Shown one piece after another: positions 8,384-16,014 of a stretch of 64,000 nucleotides of DNA. Origin of the DNA: Chitinophagaceae bacterium (GTDB lineage: Bacteria; Bacteroidota; Bacteroidia; Chitinophagales; Chitinophagaceae); assembly GCA_947459295.1 (NCBI GenBank), contig CANHCY010000004.1:1-64000 (forward strand). The letters are read 5' to 3'. A program made the translations under genes and the position numbers. Below the pieces are notes generated by a model, which worked only from the letters and a program-made list of their open reading frames with translations, had not been told where the DNA came from and made no database searches. The number at the start of each line of letters is the position of its first letter. The stretch's first letter is position 1.

Positions 8384-9181
8384 ATGAATATATTAGAGCA
8401 AATAATAGCCCGTAAAAAAGAAGAAGTAGCACAACAAAAAGCACTTGTTGCTGAAAGCGTTTTAAAGCAAATGCCTTTTTATAAGGCGCCTGCTTTATCA
8501 ATGGCTTCTTATTTAACAATGCCTGGCAAAACGGGGATCATTGCCGAATTTAAAAGAAAGTCGCCTAGTAAAGGGATTATTAATGATAGCGCCACTGTAG
8601 AAGCTGTAACGGCTGGATACGCTGCGCATGGTGCTTCTGGGCTCTCCGTATTAACAGATACGGATTTTTTTGGCGGAACCTTACAAGATTTATCGGCGGC
8701 AACGGTGCATGAAACACCCATTTTGCGTAAAGATTTTATGATTGACCCCTATCAAATTATAGAAGCAAAAGCACATGGCGCCGAAGTAATTTTGTTAATT
8801 GCTGCCTGTCTTACTCCTACTCAGGTTAAGCATCTAGCTGCAGTTGCAAAAGATACCGGACTTGAAGTGTTACTTGAAATTCACACCAAAGCGGAGTTAG
8901 ATCATGTATGCGATAACATAGATATGGTTGGCATCAATAACCGAAACCTTAAAACATTTGAAGTAGATATTGCACATTCAATTGCACTTGCTAAAATGTT
9001 GCCAGCTCATTTGCCTAAAATTGCAGAGAGCGGCATCAGTGATGTGTCTACCATACTAGAACTTAAAAAAGAAGGGTTTGATGGATTTTTGATGGGCGAA
9101 AATTTTATGAAAACAGAGGATCCTGCTGCAGCATTTGCTGCATTTGTAGCTGACTTAAAAAAACGAGAACATGAAAATTAA
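8384..9181 (+). CDS. trpC: Indole-3-glycerol phosphate synthase
   Basis: A 265-residue TIM-barrel enzyme that closes the indole ring from CdRP. The phosphate and catalytic motifs AEFKRKSPSKG (54-64), LRKDFMIDPYQI and the later GINNRNL and ESGI are all present. It is separate from TrpF, unlike the fused E. coli enzyme. It begins one nucleotide after the trpD stop, and its 3' end overlaps the trpF start by 11 nt. Confidence 0.97.
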   Translation: MNILEQIIARKKEEVAQQKALVAESVLKQMPFYKAPALSMASYLTMPGKTGIIAEFKRKSPSKGIINDSATVEAVTAGYAAHGASGLSVLTDTDFFGGTLQDLSAATVHETPILRKDFMIDPYQIIEAKAHGAEVILLIAACLTPTQVKHLAAVAKDTGLEVLLEIHTKAELDHVCDNIDMVGINNRNLKTFEVDIAHSIALAKMLPAHLPKIAESGISDVSTILELKKEGFDGFLMGENFMKTEDPAAAFAAFVADLKKREHEN

Positions 9182-9812
9182 AGTATGTGGTATCACTAGT
9201 GTAGATGAGGCCCTTGCTTTACATAAAGAAGGGGTTAACTATATTGGATTTATATTTTATCAAGCTTCAAAGCGTTATGTTTTGAATAAGCTTACACTTG
9301 AACAGATAAAGAATCTTCAAATACCTGGTGTTTTAAAAGTAGGGGTATTTGTTAATGAACCCATGGATCAGGTTATTGCTACGGCAACAGCTGCAGGCCT
9401 TGATATGGTGCAACTTCATGGAGATGAAACACCCAATTATTGTAAAGAAATGGCCAATCAATACCCGGTTATTAAAGCGTTTAGGATTTCAGAAACAGAT
9501 GATGTAGCTTATAAAATTGCCGAATATTTAGAAGAAGTAGATTATTTACTATTTGATACCGCTTCTAGTGTGTATGGTGGATCAGGTATTTCATTTGATT
9601 GGGCAAAGCTTGCTAATGCTACCAAGCAAAAGCCTTATTTTTTAAGCGGGGGCATCGGGCCTGACGATGTTTCTAAAATCACTTCATTTGTTAAGTCTGA
9701 TGCGGCAGGTAATTGTATAGCCCTAGATGTAAACAGTAAGTTTGAAACGGCACCCGGACAAAAAAATATAGCACAATTACAATCTTTTATACCAACAATT
9801 AAAGCCCTATAA
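9171..9812 (+). CDS. trpF: Phosphoribosylanthranilate isomerase
   Basis: A 213-residue TIM-barrel isomerase that converts PRA to CdRP. It starts with the signature KVCGIT, in which the cysteine is the general base, continues with QLHGDE, and ends with a DVNSKFETAPGQKN block that replaces the common LDVNSGVE wording but keeps the catalytic Asp. The start lies inside trpC and the TAA overlaps the trpB ATG by one base. A hisA gene is also in the cluster, so TrpF and HisA functions are kept apart and a dual-function PriA is not needed. Confidence 0.95.
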   Translation: MKIKVCGITSVDEALALHKEGVNYIGFIFYQASKRYVLNKLTLEQIKNLQIPGVLKVGVFVNEPMDQVIATATAAGLDMVQLHGDETPNYCKEMANQYPVIKAFRISETDDVAYKIAEYLEEVDYLLFDTASSVYGGSGISFDWAKLANATKQKPYFLSGGIGPDDVSKITSFVKSDAAGNCIALDVNSKFETAPGQKNIAQLQSFIPTIKAL

Positions 9813-11005
9813 TGATGCAACAAACATTTACAAATCCAAACGAGCATGGTTATTACGGAGATTTTGGCGGCGCCTTTATTCCTGAAATGTTATTTGCAAA
9901 TGTGGCACAACTTAAAAGCCAGTATTTACAAATAATGGACGACAAGGATTTTAAACAAGAAGTAAACGATCTATTGCATCATTATGTGGGTAGGCCCACA
10001 CCTTTGTTTTTAGCTAAACGTTTGAGTGCGCAGTACGGTACAACCATCTATTTAAAAAGAGAAGATTTATGCCATACAGGTGCGCATAAAATTAACAATA
10101 CCATTGGTCAAATTATACTTGCGCAAAAGCTAGGGAAAACACGCATCATTGCAGAAACGGGTGCCGGACAACATGGGGTGGCTACTGCCACAGTGTGTGC
10201 TTTAAAGGGTATGGAATGTATTGTTTATATGGGTGAAAAAGATATTGAAAGACAAGCGCCCAATGTAGCACGTATGCGTATGCTTGGTGCTACTGTTGTG
10301 CCAGCTACTAGTGGTAGTAAAACGCTTAAAGATGCCACCAACGAAGCCATTAGAGACTGGATCAATAATCCTACCGATACGCATTATATTATTGGGAGTG
10401 TTGTAGGCCCACATCCTTACCCCGATATGGTGGCACGTTTTCAAAGTGTAATTAGTGCAGAAATTCGTAAGCAGTTACTTGCGCAAACTGGTACTGAACT
10501 TCCTACACATGTAATTGCATGTGTGGGTGGCGGTAGTAATGCTGCCGGTGCTTTTTATCATTTTTTAGAAGAGCCATCAGTACAAATTGTAGCGGTAGAA
10601 GCAGCAGGCCATGGCGTACAAACCAGTATGAGTGCTGCCACTACACAATTAGGTACGCCCGGTATTTTACACGGTAGTAAAAGCTTATTAATGCAAACAC
10701 CTGATGGACAGGTGGTAGAGCCACATAGTATTTCGGCTGGGTTAGATTATCCAGGTATTGGCCCAATGCATGCAAATTTATATACATCAGGCAGAGGTTT
10801 GTTTTTAAGTGCTACAGATGATGAAGCCATGGATGCAGCTTTTCATGTTAGTAAAACAGAAGGTATTATTCCTGCCCTAGAAACTGCGCATGCTTTTGCT
10901 GCACTTGATCAAATAAAGTGGAAGCCAACCGATACGGTTGTAATTTGTTTGAGTGGCAGAGGCGATAAAGATTTATCTACGTACATGCAAAAATTAGATT
11001 CATGA
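9812..11005 (+). CDS. trpB: Tryptophan synthase beta subunit
   Basis: A 397-residue PLP enzyme that joins indole and serine to give tryptophan. The PLP lysine is Lys93 in HTGAHKINN, the ETGAGQHGVATA loop follows, and the phosphate is held by GGGSNAAG. GDFGGAFIPE at the N-terminus marks the TrpB1 class that pairs with TrpA. ATG codons at 9812 and 9815 are both usable. The TGA overlaps trpA by 4 nt (ATGA), supporting equal expression of the two subunits. Confidence 0.98.
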   Translation: MMQQTFTNPNEHGYYGDFGGAFIPEMLFANVAQLKSQYLQIMDDKDFKQEVNDLLHHYVGRPTPLFLAKRLSAQYGTTIYLKREDLCHTGAHKINNTIGQIILAQKLGKTRIIAETGAGQHGVATATVCALKGMECIVYMGEKDIERQAPNVARMRMLGATVVPATSGSKTLKDATNEAIRDWINNPTDTHYIIGSVVGPHPYPDMVARFQSVISAEIRKQLLAQTGTELPTHVIACVGGGSNAAGAFYHFLEEPSVQIVAVEAAGHGVQTSMSAATTQLGTPGILHGSKSLLMQTPDGQVVEPHSISAGLDYPGIGPMHANLYTSGRGLFLSATDDEAMDAAFHVSKTEGIIPALETAHAFAALDQIKWKPTDTVVICLSGRGDKDLSTYMQKLDS

Positions 11006-11778
11006 CAAGATTAAAAAAGCTATTTGATGCCAAGTCATCAAAAGTATTAAACGTATACTGCACGGCGGGTTATCCAACACTAGATAGTACGCTGTCTATC
11101 ATTGCTGCCCTCGAAAATAATGGCGCCGATTTAGTAGAAATAGGTATGCCTTATTCAGATCCACTAGCAGATGGGCCCGTAATTCAAGAAAGTGGCGCCA
11201 AAGCCATAGAAAACGGTATGTCAATTGAGGTTTTACTGGAGCAATTGAAATCATTGAGAGCCACAAGTAATATTCCTGTGGTGCTTATGGGTTATATGAA
11301 TCCAGTGTTGCAATTTGGTTTTGAAAAATTTTGTGCAGCAGCAGCGTCGGTTGGCGTAGATGGTCTTATTTTACCTGATATGCCAGCATATGAGTTTGAA
11401 ACAAAATACGGTGCTATCTTAAAAAAGCACCAATTAGATTTTATCTTTTTAGTAACGCCCGAAACACCAACCGATCGTATTCAGTATTTAGACTCCCTAA
11501 GTTCTGGATTTTTATATGCGGTTAGTGCTTCTGCTACAACTGGCTCTGCACTTAATTTTGATGCGGTAGACGCTTTTTTGCAAAAACTAAAACAGTTGCA
11601 GTTAAACAATCCCATTTTGGTTGGGTTTGGCGTAAAAGATGCAGCATCATTTGAACTGGCTACTAGGCATACAGCTGGTGCCATTATTGGTTCTGCATAT
11701 ATTCGAGCACTTGAAAATAGTACAGATGTAACTGATACCACCGCTCAATTTTTATCATCCATAATGGGGAAGTCATAG
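11002..11778 (+). CDS. trpA: Tryptophan synthase alpha subunit
   Basis: A 258-residue TIM-barrel enzyme that cleaves indole-3-glycerol phosphate and passes indole to TrpB. The catalytic Glu lies in LVEIGMPYSDP and the Asp in PLADGPVIQ, and the phosphate site is around GFGVKD and IIGSAYI. It overlaps trpB by ATGA. The stop TAG is followed after one base by the hisH start, so the trp operon runs straight into his genes with no room for a terminator or promoter. Confidence 0.97.
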   Translation: MTRLKKLFDAKSSKVLNVYCTAGYPTLDSTLSIIAALENNGADLVEIGMPYSDPLADGPVIQESGAKAIENGMSIEVLLEQLKSLRATSNIPVVLMGYMNPVLQFGFEKFCAAAASVGVDGLILPDMPAYEFETKYGAILKKHQLDFIFLVTPETPTDRIQYLDSLSSGFLYAVSASATTGSALNFDAVDAFLQKLKQLQLNNPILVGFGVKDAASFELATRHTAGAIIGSAYIRALENSTDVTDTTAQFLSSIMGKS

Positions 11779-11779
11779 T

Positions 11780-12370
11780 ATGAATGTTGCGATTGTAAAA
11801 TATAATGCTGGAAATATATTATCGGTTACCTATGCGCTTGAAAGACTTGGGATTAGTCCGGTTGTAACTGATCATATAGAGGAATTGCAAAAAGCAGACC
11901 GAGTTATTTTTCCGGGCGTAGGGGAGGCAAGTACCGCTATGCATTATTTAACAGAACGAAATTTAGATACCGTTATAAAAAACTTGGAGCAGCCGGTATT
12001 AGGCATTTGTTTAGGCATGCAGTTATTATGTTCTTATTCGGAAGAAAACAACACCAACTGTTTATCTGTGTTTGATGAGCGTGTAGTTTCATTTTTACCC
12101 AATGGAACCGATAAAATTCCGCAAGTAGGTTGGAATACCATAAGTGATTATTCGTCAGGTTTATTTAACGACCTCCCTGAAAATGCTTATTGTTATTTTG
12201 TGCATGGGTATTATGCAGCTCTTGGGCCTGACACTATAGCTACTACTAATTATATCTTGCCTTATAGTGCTGCGCTTCACAAAAATAATTTTTACGGCGT
12301 GCAATTTCATCCCGAAAAAAGCGCTGCTGTTGGAGAAAAAATATTACAAAACTTTTTAGACATTGTATAA
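11780..12370 (+). CDS. hisH: Imidazole glycerol phosphate synthase, glutaminase subunit
   Basis: A 196-residue class I amidotransferase that feeds ammonia to HisF. The N-terminal VKYNAGNILSV is typical of HisH, the nucleophile lies in GICLGMQLL, and the His-Glu pair is in VQFHPEKS. It starts one base after trpA, so it is read as part of the trp transcript unless an internal promoter in trpA exists. Its TAA is followed one base later by the hisA ATG. Confidence 0.96.
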   Translation: MNVAIVKYNAGNILSVTYALERLGISPVVTDHIEELQKADRVIFPGVGEASTAMHYLTERNLDTVIKNLEQPVLGICLGMQLLCSYSEENNTNCLSVFDERVVSFLPNGTDKIPQVGWNTISDYSSGLFNDLPENAYCYFVHGYYAALGPDTIATTNYILPYSAALHKNNFYGVQFHPEKSAAVGEKILQNFLDIV

Positions 12371-12371
12371 A

Positions 12372-13091
12372 ATGCAAATTATACCTGCTATAGATATTAT
12401 TGACGGAAAATGTGTTCGTTTAACCGAAGGTGATTATGCGCAAAAAACTATTTACAACGAAAATCCATTAGAAGTAGCAAAAGCTTTTGAGGCTGCCGGC
12501 ATACAGCGTTTACATTTGGTTGATTTAGATGGTGCAAAAGCAGGCGCTGTAAAAAACTGGAAAGTGCTCGAGTCCATTGCGCTTAACACAAATCTAGTGA
12601 TTGATTTTGGAGGCGGTATAAAAACCGATGATGATGTGGCGCTTGTATTTGAAAGGGGTGCAGCCCTTGCTACCATTGGTAGTATTGCGGTAGCCAATCC
12701 TACACTTTTTTTAAGTTGGGTGAATAAATATGGTGCCGAAAGGTTTTTTCTAGGGGCTGATGTTAAAGACAACTGCATAGCCGTTAATGGTTGGTTGCAA
12801 ACATCAAACATAGCAATTGACTCTTTTATAAGTGATTATCTAGCACAAGGTATTTCCAATATTTTTTGCACCGATGTTTCAAAAGATGGCAGGCTAGAAG
12901 GCCCTTCCACTGCACTTTATCAGTCACTCATTCAGTTATTTCCGAAACTCAAACTTGTAGCAAGTGGTGGCGTGAGTTCGTTACAAGATTTAGAAGATCT
13001 TGATCGTATTGGTTGCGCAGGAGCCATTGTGGGTAAGGCAATTTATGAAAACCGCATTTCACTAGAATCGATACAACAGTTTAATGCATAA
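12372..13091 (+). CDS. hisA: ProFAR isomerase (1-(5-phosphoribosyl)-5-[(5-phosphoribosylamino)methylideneamino]imidazole-4-carboxamide isomerase)
   Basis: A 239-residue TIM-barrel isomerase of histidine synthesis. I start it at the ATG at 12372, giving IIPAIDIIDGKCVRL with the catalytic Asp8; a TTG three codons upstream would only add residues inside hisH. The second catalytic Asp is in CTDVSKDGRLEGPS, and FGGGIKT and SGGVSS supply the phosphate sites. It is one base after hisH and 9 nt before hisF. Confidence 0.96.
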   Translation: MQIIPAIDIIDGKCVRLTEGDYAQKTIYNENPLEVAKAFEAAGIQRLHLVDLDGAKAGAVKNWKVLESIALNTNLVIDFGGGIKTDDDVALVFERGAALATIGSIAVANPTLFLSWVNKYGAERFFLGADVKDNCIAVNGWLQTSNIAIDSFISDYLAQGISNIFCTDVSKDGRLEGPSTALYQSLIQLFPKLKLVASGGVSSLQDLEDLDRIGCAGAIVGKAIYENRISLESIQQFNA

Positions 13092-13100
13092 CTCATTTTT

Positions 13101-13859
13101 ATGTTAGCAAAAAGAATTATTGCCTGTTTGGATATTAAAAATGGAAGAACCGTTAAAGGCGTCAATTTCGAAAACATCCGTGACGCTGGTAATCCTGTGG
13201 AGTTAGGCGCTTTATATGCAGGAGCAGGTATAGATGAACTTGTCTTTTTAGATATTACAGCAACCAATGAAAAACGTAAAACACTAGCAGATTTAGCAAA
13301 AAAAATTGCAGCGGTTATTAATATTCCATTTACAGTAGGTGGTGGCGTATCAAGTATCGAAGACGTTCGCGTTTTACTCCAAAATGGTGCCGATAAAATT
13401 GCTGTCAATTCAGCAGCGTTTAAAAATCCTTCACTCATTGCTAATTTAGCAAAAGAATTTGGAAGTCAGTGCATTGTGGTGGCTATCGATACCAAGCAAG
13501 AAGCAGATGGCCAATGGTATGTTTATTTAAATGGAGGAACGGTTCCCACTACAACTACTTGCCTTGCTTGGGCTCAAGAAGCGGCAATACTTGGGGCTGG
13601 TGAAATTCTTTTAACCTCCATGAACCATGATGGTACCAAAGCAGGCTTTGCATTAGATATTACTGCTGCTGTTTCTAATGCGGTGTCAATTCCGGTTATT
13701 GCATCCGGTGGCGGCGGATCGATGGAGCATTTTGAAGCTGTTTTTAAGGCTGGAGCTGCTGATGCAGCACTAGCGGCCAGCATCTTTCATTTTAAAGAAA
13801 TAGAGGTGCACGCTTTAAAATCATTTTTATTAGACAAAGGGTTGCCAATTAGGCTTTAA
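13101..13859 (+). CDS. hisF: Imidazole glycerol phosphate synthase, cyclase subunit
   Basis: A 252-residue TIM-barrel cyclase that, with HisH, converts PRFAR to IGP and AICAR. Catalytic Asp11 is in [14 protein letters not shown], and FTVGGGVSS and [12 protein letters not shown] bind the phosphates. The second catalytic Asp lies in a [12 protein letters not shown] segment, where NHDG replaces the commoner DRDG but keeps the later Asp. It belongs to the trp-his cluster, next to its partner hisH separated only by hisA, as in most his operons. Confidence 0.96.
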   Translation: MLAKRIIACLDIKNGRTVKGVNFENIRDAGNPVELGALYAGAGIDELVFLDITATNEKRKTLADLAKKIAAVINIPFTVGGGVSSIEDVRVLLQNGADKIAVNSAAFKNPSLIANLAKEFGSQCIVVAIDTKQEADGQWYVYLNGGTVPTTTTCLAWAQEAAILGAGEILLTSMNHDGTKAGFALDITAAVSNAVSIPVIASGGGGSMEHFEAVFKAGAADAALAASIFHFKEIEVHALKSFLLDKGLPIRL

Positions 13860-13880
13860 TTTTTACATTTACATATCGTT

Positions 13881-14483
13881 ATGTTAGACAATATTGATTT
13901 TTCAAAATATGCGGATGGACTTGTGCCAGCGGTTGTTCAAGACATTGAAACCAGTAAGGTTTTGATGCTTGGATTTATGAATGCTGCCGCCATTGAAACA
14001 ACCCTTTCAACCCAAAAAGTCACTTTTTTTAGCAGGTCAAAAAATAGACTTTGGACTAAAGGAGAAGAGAGTGGGCATTTTTTGAATTTCAAAGAAATGT
14101 TACTTGACTGTGATGCCGATGCGCTACTTGTCAAAGTTGTTCCAGTTGGACCTACATGTCATAACGGTACTGATACATGTTGGGGTGAAGAAAACAATGC
14201 GGCTCATTTTTTAACCTATTTAGAAACTGTAATTGCTAGCCGCAAAAACGAAAGCCCTGATAGCTCTTACGTAGCTTCTTTGTTTTCAAAAGGAATTAAT
14301 AAAATTGCTCAAAAGGTAGGTGAAGAAGCTGTGGAACTTGTGATTGAAGCCAAAGATGACAATGAGCTTTTATTTTTAAATGAAGCCTCTGATTTGCTTT
14401 TTCATTATTTAATTTTGTTGCAAGCAAAAGGGTATAGTTTACAAGATGTTATTGAAATATTAAAAAATCGACACAAAAAATAA
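13881..14483 (+). CDS. hisIE: Bifunctional phosphoribosyl-AMP cyclohydrolase / phosphoribosyl-ATP diphosphatase
   Basis: A 200-residue fusion that catalyses steps 3 and 2 of histidine synthesis. The N-terminal HisI domain (about 1-110) carries SRSKNRLWTKGEESGH and the metal-binding Asp and Cys residues in DCDADALLVKV and CHNGTDTCW. The C-terminal HisE domain (about 113-200) has KVGEEAVELVIEAKD, an all-alpha NTP-pyrophosphohydrolase motif. The fusion order is the usual one. It is the last biosynthetic gene of the cluster; hisG, hisD, hisC and hisB are not in the window. Confidence 0.97.
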   Translation: MLDNIDFSKYADGLVPAVVQDIETSKVLMLGFMNAAAIETTLSTQKVTFFSRSKNRLWTKGEESGHFLNFKEMLLDCDADALLVKVVPVGPTCHNGTDTCWGEENNAAHFLTYLETVIASRKNESPDSSYVASLFSKGINKIAQKVGEEAVELVIEAKDDNELLFLNEASDLLFHYLILLQAKGYSLQDVIEILKNRHKK

Positions 14484-14500
14484 GAATAAAAAAATATAGT

Positions 14501-15589
14501 ATGCACAAACTAATTATATACACCCTTCTAGTTTTATTTTCTTTTCAAGCTGCCGTAGCCGCTGACTTTACCGTTACTGGAAAAGTTAAGGGATTAACAA
14601 ATGGAAGTACAGCCACTGTAAAAAATGTTTTTAATGGACTATCGCTTGCTACTGCAACAATCGTAGATGAAACGTTTAATTTAAAGGGCAATGTAAATGA
14701 AGGCATGCTATTGCAACTTACTTTTTCTGCAGCGCCTCAGCTTAATATCGAAATGTTTATTGGCAATGAAGCTGTTATTTTAGAAGGCGATATAGCCGCA
14801 CCTGATCAAATTAAATTATCAGGATCTGTATTGCACCCAACCTATGAAAAATTTAGACTTCAATTTGTGCCATTAAAAGATAAGCTCAATGCCATTGTGC
14901 CACTTATTCAAGCAGAAACAGCACAAACACCAAAACGTGATTCACTCGTAGGTTTATTTAATAGTTATAAGCAAGTGTTATTGAATGAAACGGTCGGTTT
15001 TGTTAATGCAAACCCAGCATCGGTGGTAAGTTCTTTTGCGCTTTATGCTGTTGGACCATTATTTTCTGGGCCTGCGGAGCTAGAGAGTAAATTTAATGCA
15101 CTGCAGCCTGCTGCTCAAAAAGGTTATTTTTCTGAAATGATTGTAAAATCTGTAAACGACGCTAAAATTGGACAAATTGGTTCTATGGCAACAGAGTTTA
15201 CACAAAATGATCAAAATGGAAAGCCTGTTAAGTTATCTTCATTTAGAGGTAAGTATGTTCTAATAGATTTTTGGGCAAGCTGGTGTAGACCTTGTAGACA
15301 AGAAAATCCAAATGTAGTTGCTGCATTTAATGCCTATAAATCAAAAAACTTTACAGTACTTGGTGTTTCATTAGACCAAGATAAAAATGGTTGGATTCAG
15401 GCTATTGCAGCAGATAAACTCACATGGACGCACGTAAGTGATTTAAAGTACTGGAGTAACGAAGTGGCACAATTGTACCGCATTCAAAGTATACCTGCTA
15501 ATTTATTAATTGATCCTACCGGAAAAATTATTGGCAAAGACTTGAGAGGTGAAGAGCTTCTGCAAAAATTAGCATCTATTTTAAAATAG
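14501..15589 (+). CDS. DUF4369-thioredoxin (TlpA-like) thiol-disulfide protein
   Basis: A 362-residue exported protein. A signal peptide (about 1-20, ending AAVAAD) is followed by a DUF4369-like beta-rich domain, and then a TlpA/AhpC-TSA thioredoxin fold from about residue 235. The redox site is WASWCRPCRQ with a CxxC pair, and IPANLLIDPTGKII holds the cis-proline of the fold. Such proteins are common in Bacteroidota as periplasmic or outer-membrane-associated thiol reductants. It lies 17 nt after hisIE, so read-through from the trp-his transcript is possible. Its 3' end overlaps the convergent downstream gene by 9 nt. Confidence 0.85.
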   Translation: MHKLIIYTLLVLFSFQAAVAADFTVTGKVKGLTNGSTATVKNVFNGLSLATATIVDETFNLKGNVNEGMLLQLTFSAAPQLNIEMFIGNEAVILEGDIAAPDQIKLSGSVLHPTYEKFRLQFVPLKDKLNAIVPLIQAETAQTPKRDSLVGLFNSYKQVLLNETVGFVNANPASVVSSFALYAVGPLFSGPAELESKFNALQPAAQKGYFSEMIVKSVNDAKIGQIGSMATEFTQNDQNGKPVKLSSFRGKYVLIDFWASWCRPCRQENPNVVAAFNAYKSKNFTVLGVSLDQDKNGWIQAIAADKLTWTHVSDLKYWSNEVAQLYRIQSIPANLLIDPTGKIIGKDLRGEELLQKLASILK

Positions 15590-15928
15590 GCTTGCATAGG
15601 TTTCCGGATCAAATCCAATGGCTATAATTTTACCCTCTTTGGTTACAATGGGTCTTTTAATTAAGCTGGTGTTCTCTTGAAGTACGGCAACCGATGTATT
15701 TGCTTTTGTGCATTTAGCCTGATCTGCAGGACTTAACTTTTTGTAGGTAGCAGATTTTGTATTTACAATCAGCGTAAAATCTTGTTGCGACATCCAGTCT
15801 TTTAACAGCACAGCTGTTACACCTTCTTTTTTGTAGTTATGAAACACATAGTCAATTTTGTGTTTTGTAAACCAGTCTAAACTCTTTTTTACAGTGTCGC
15901 AATTGGGGATGCCGTAGATCGTTAACAT
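15581..15928 (-). CDS. ArsC/Spx-family (YffB-like) thioredoxin-fold protein
   Basis: A 115-residue single-domain protein of the arsenate reductase-like ArsC/Spx group. The N-terminal IYGIPNCDTVKK has the family cysteine in the first loop without a second CxxC cysteine, and KRPIVTKEGKIIAIGF near the C-terminus is the typical RP motif. YffB-type members have no proven arsenate reductase activity, so I leave the function open. No ars genes are nearby. It converges on the thioredoxin-like gene with a 9-nt overlap. Confidence 0.85.
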   Translation of the reverse strand: MLTIYGIPNCDTVKKSLDWFTKHKIDYVFHNYKKEGVTAVLLKDWMSQQDFTLIVNTKSATYKKLSPADQAKCTKANTSVAVLQENTSLIKRPIVTKEGKIIAIGFDPETYASLF

Positions 15929-16014
15929 GGTTGCCGATTATTTGCATAAAAATAGCCAATTAGCACTTATTATTTCTCATCTTCCTAATAAAGATTTATT
16001 TTGTAAACGATACT

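Noticed and set aside
11770-11790. A search for a his leader peptide or promoter between trpA and hisH
   Set aside because: The gap is one base, with no His-rich short ORF or TAnnTTTG box near the junction.
12452-12811. A 119-codon minus-strand open frame within hisA, and a similar 131-codon one across hisA/hisF at 13043-13438
   Set aside because: These are reverse-strand shadows; hisA and hisF are unmistakable and the reverse frames show low-complexity Ser/Ala text.
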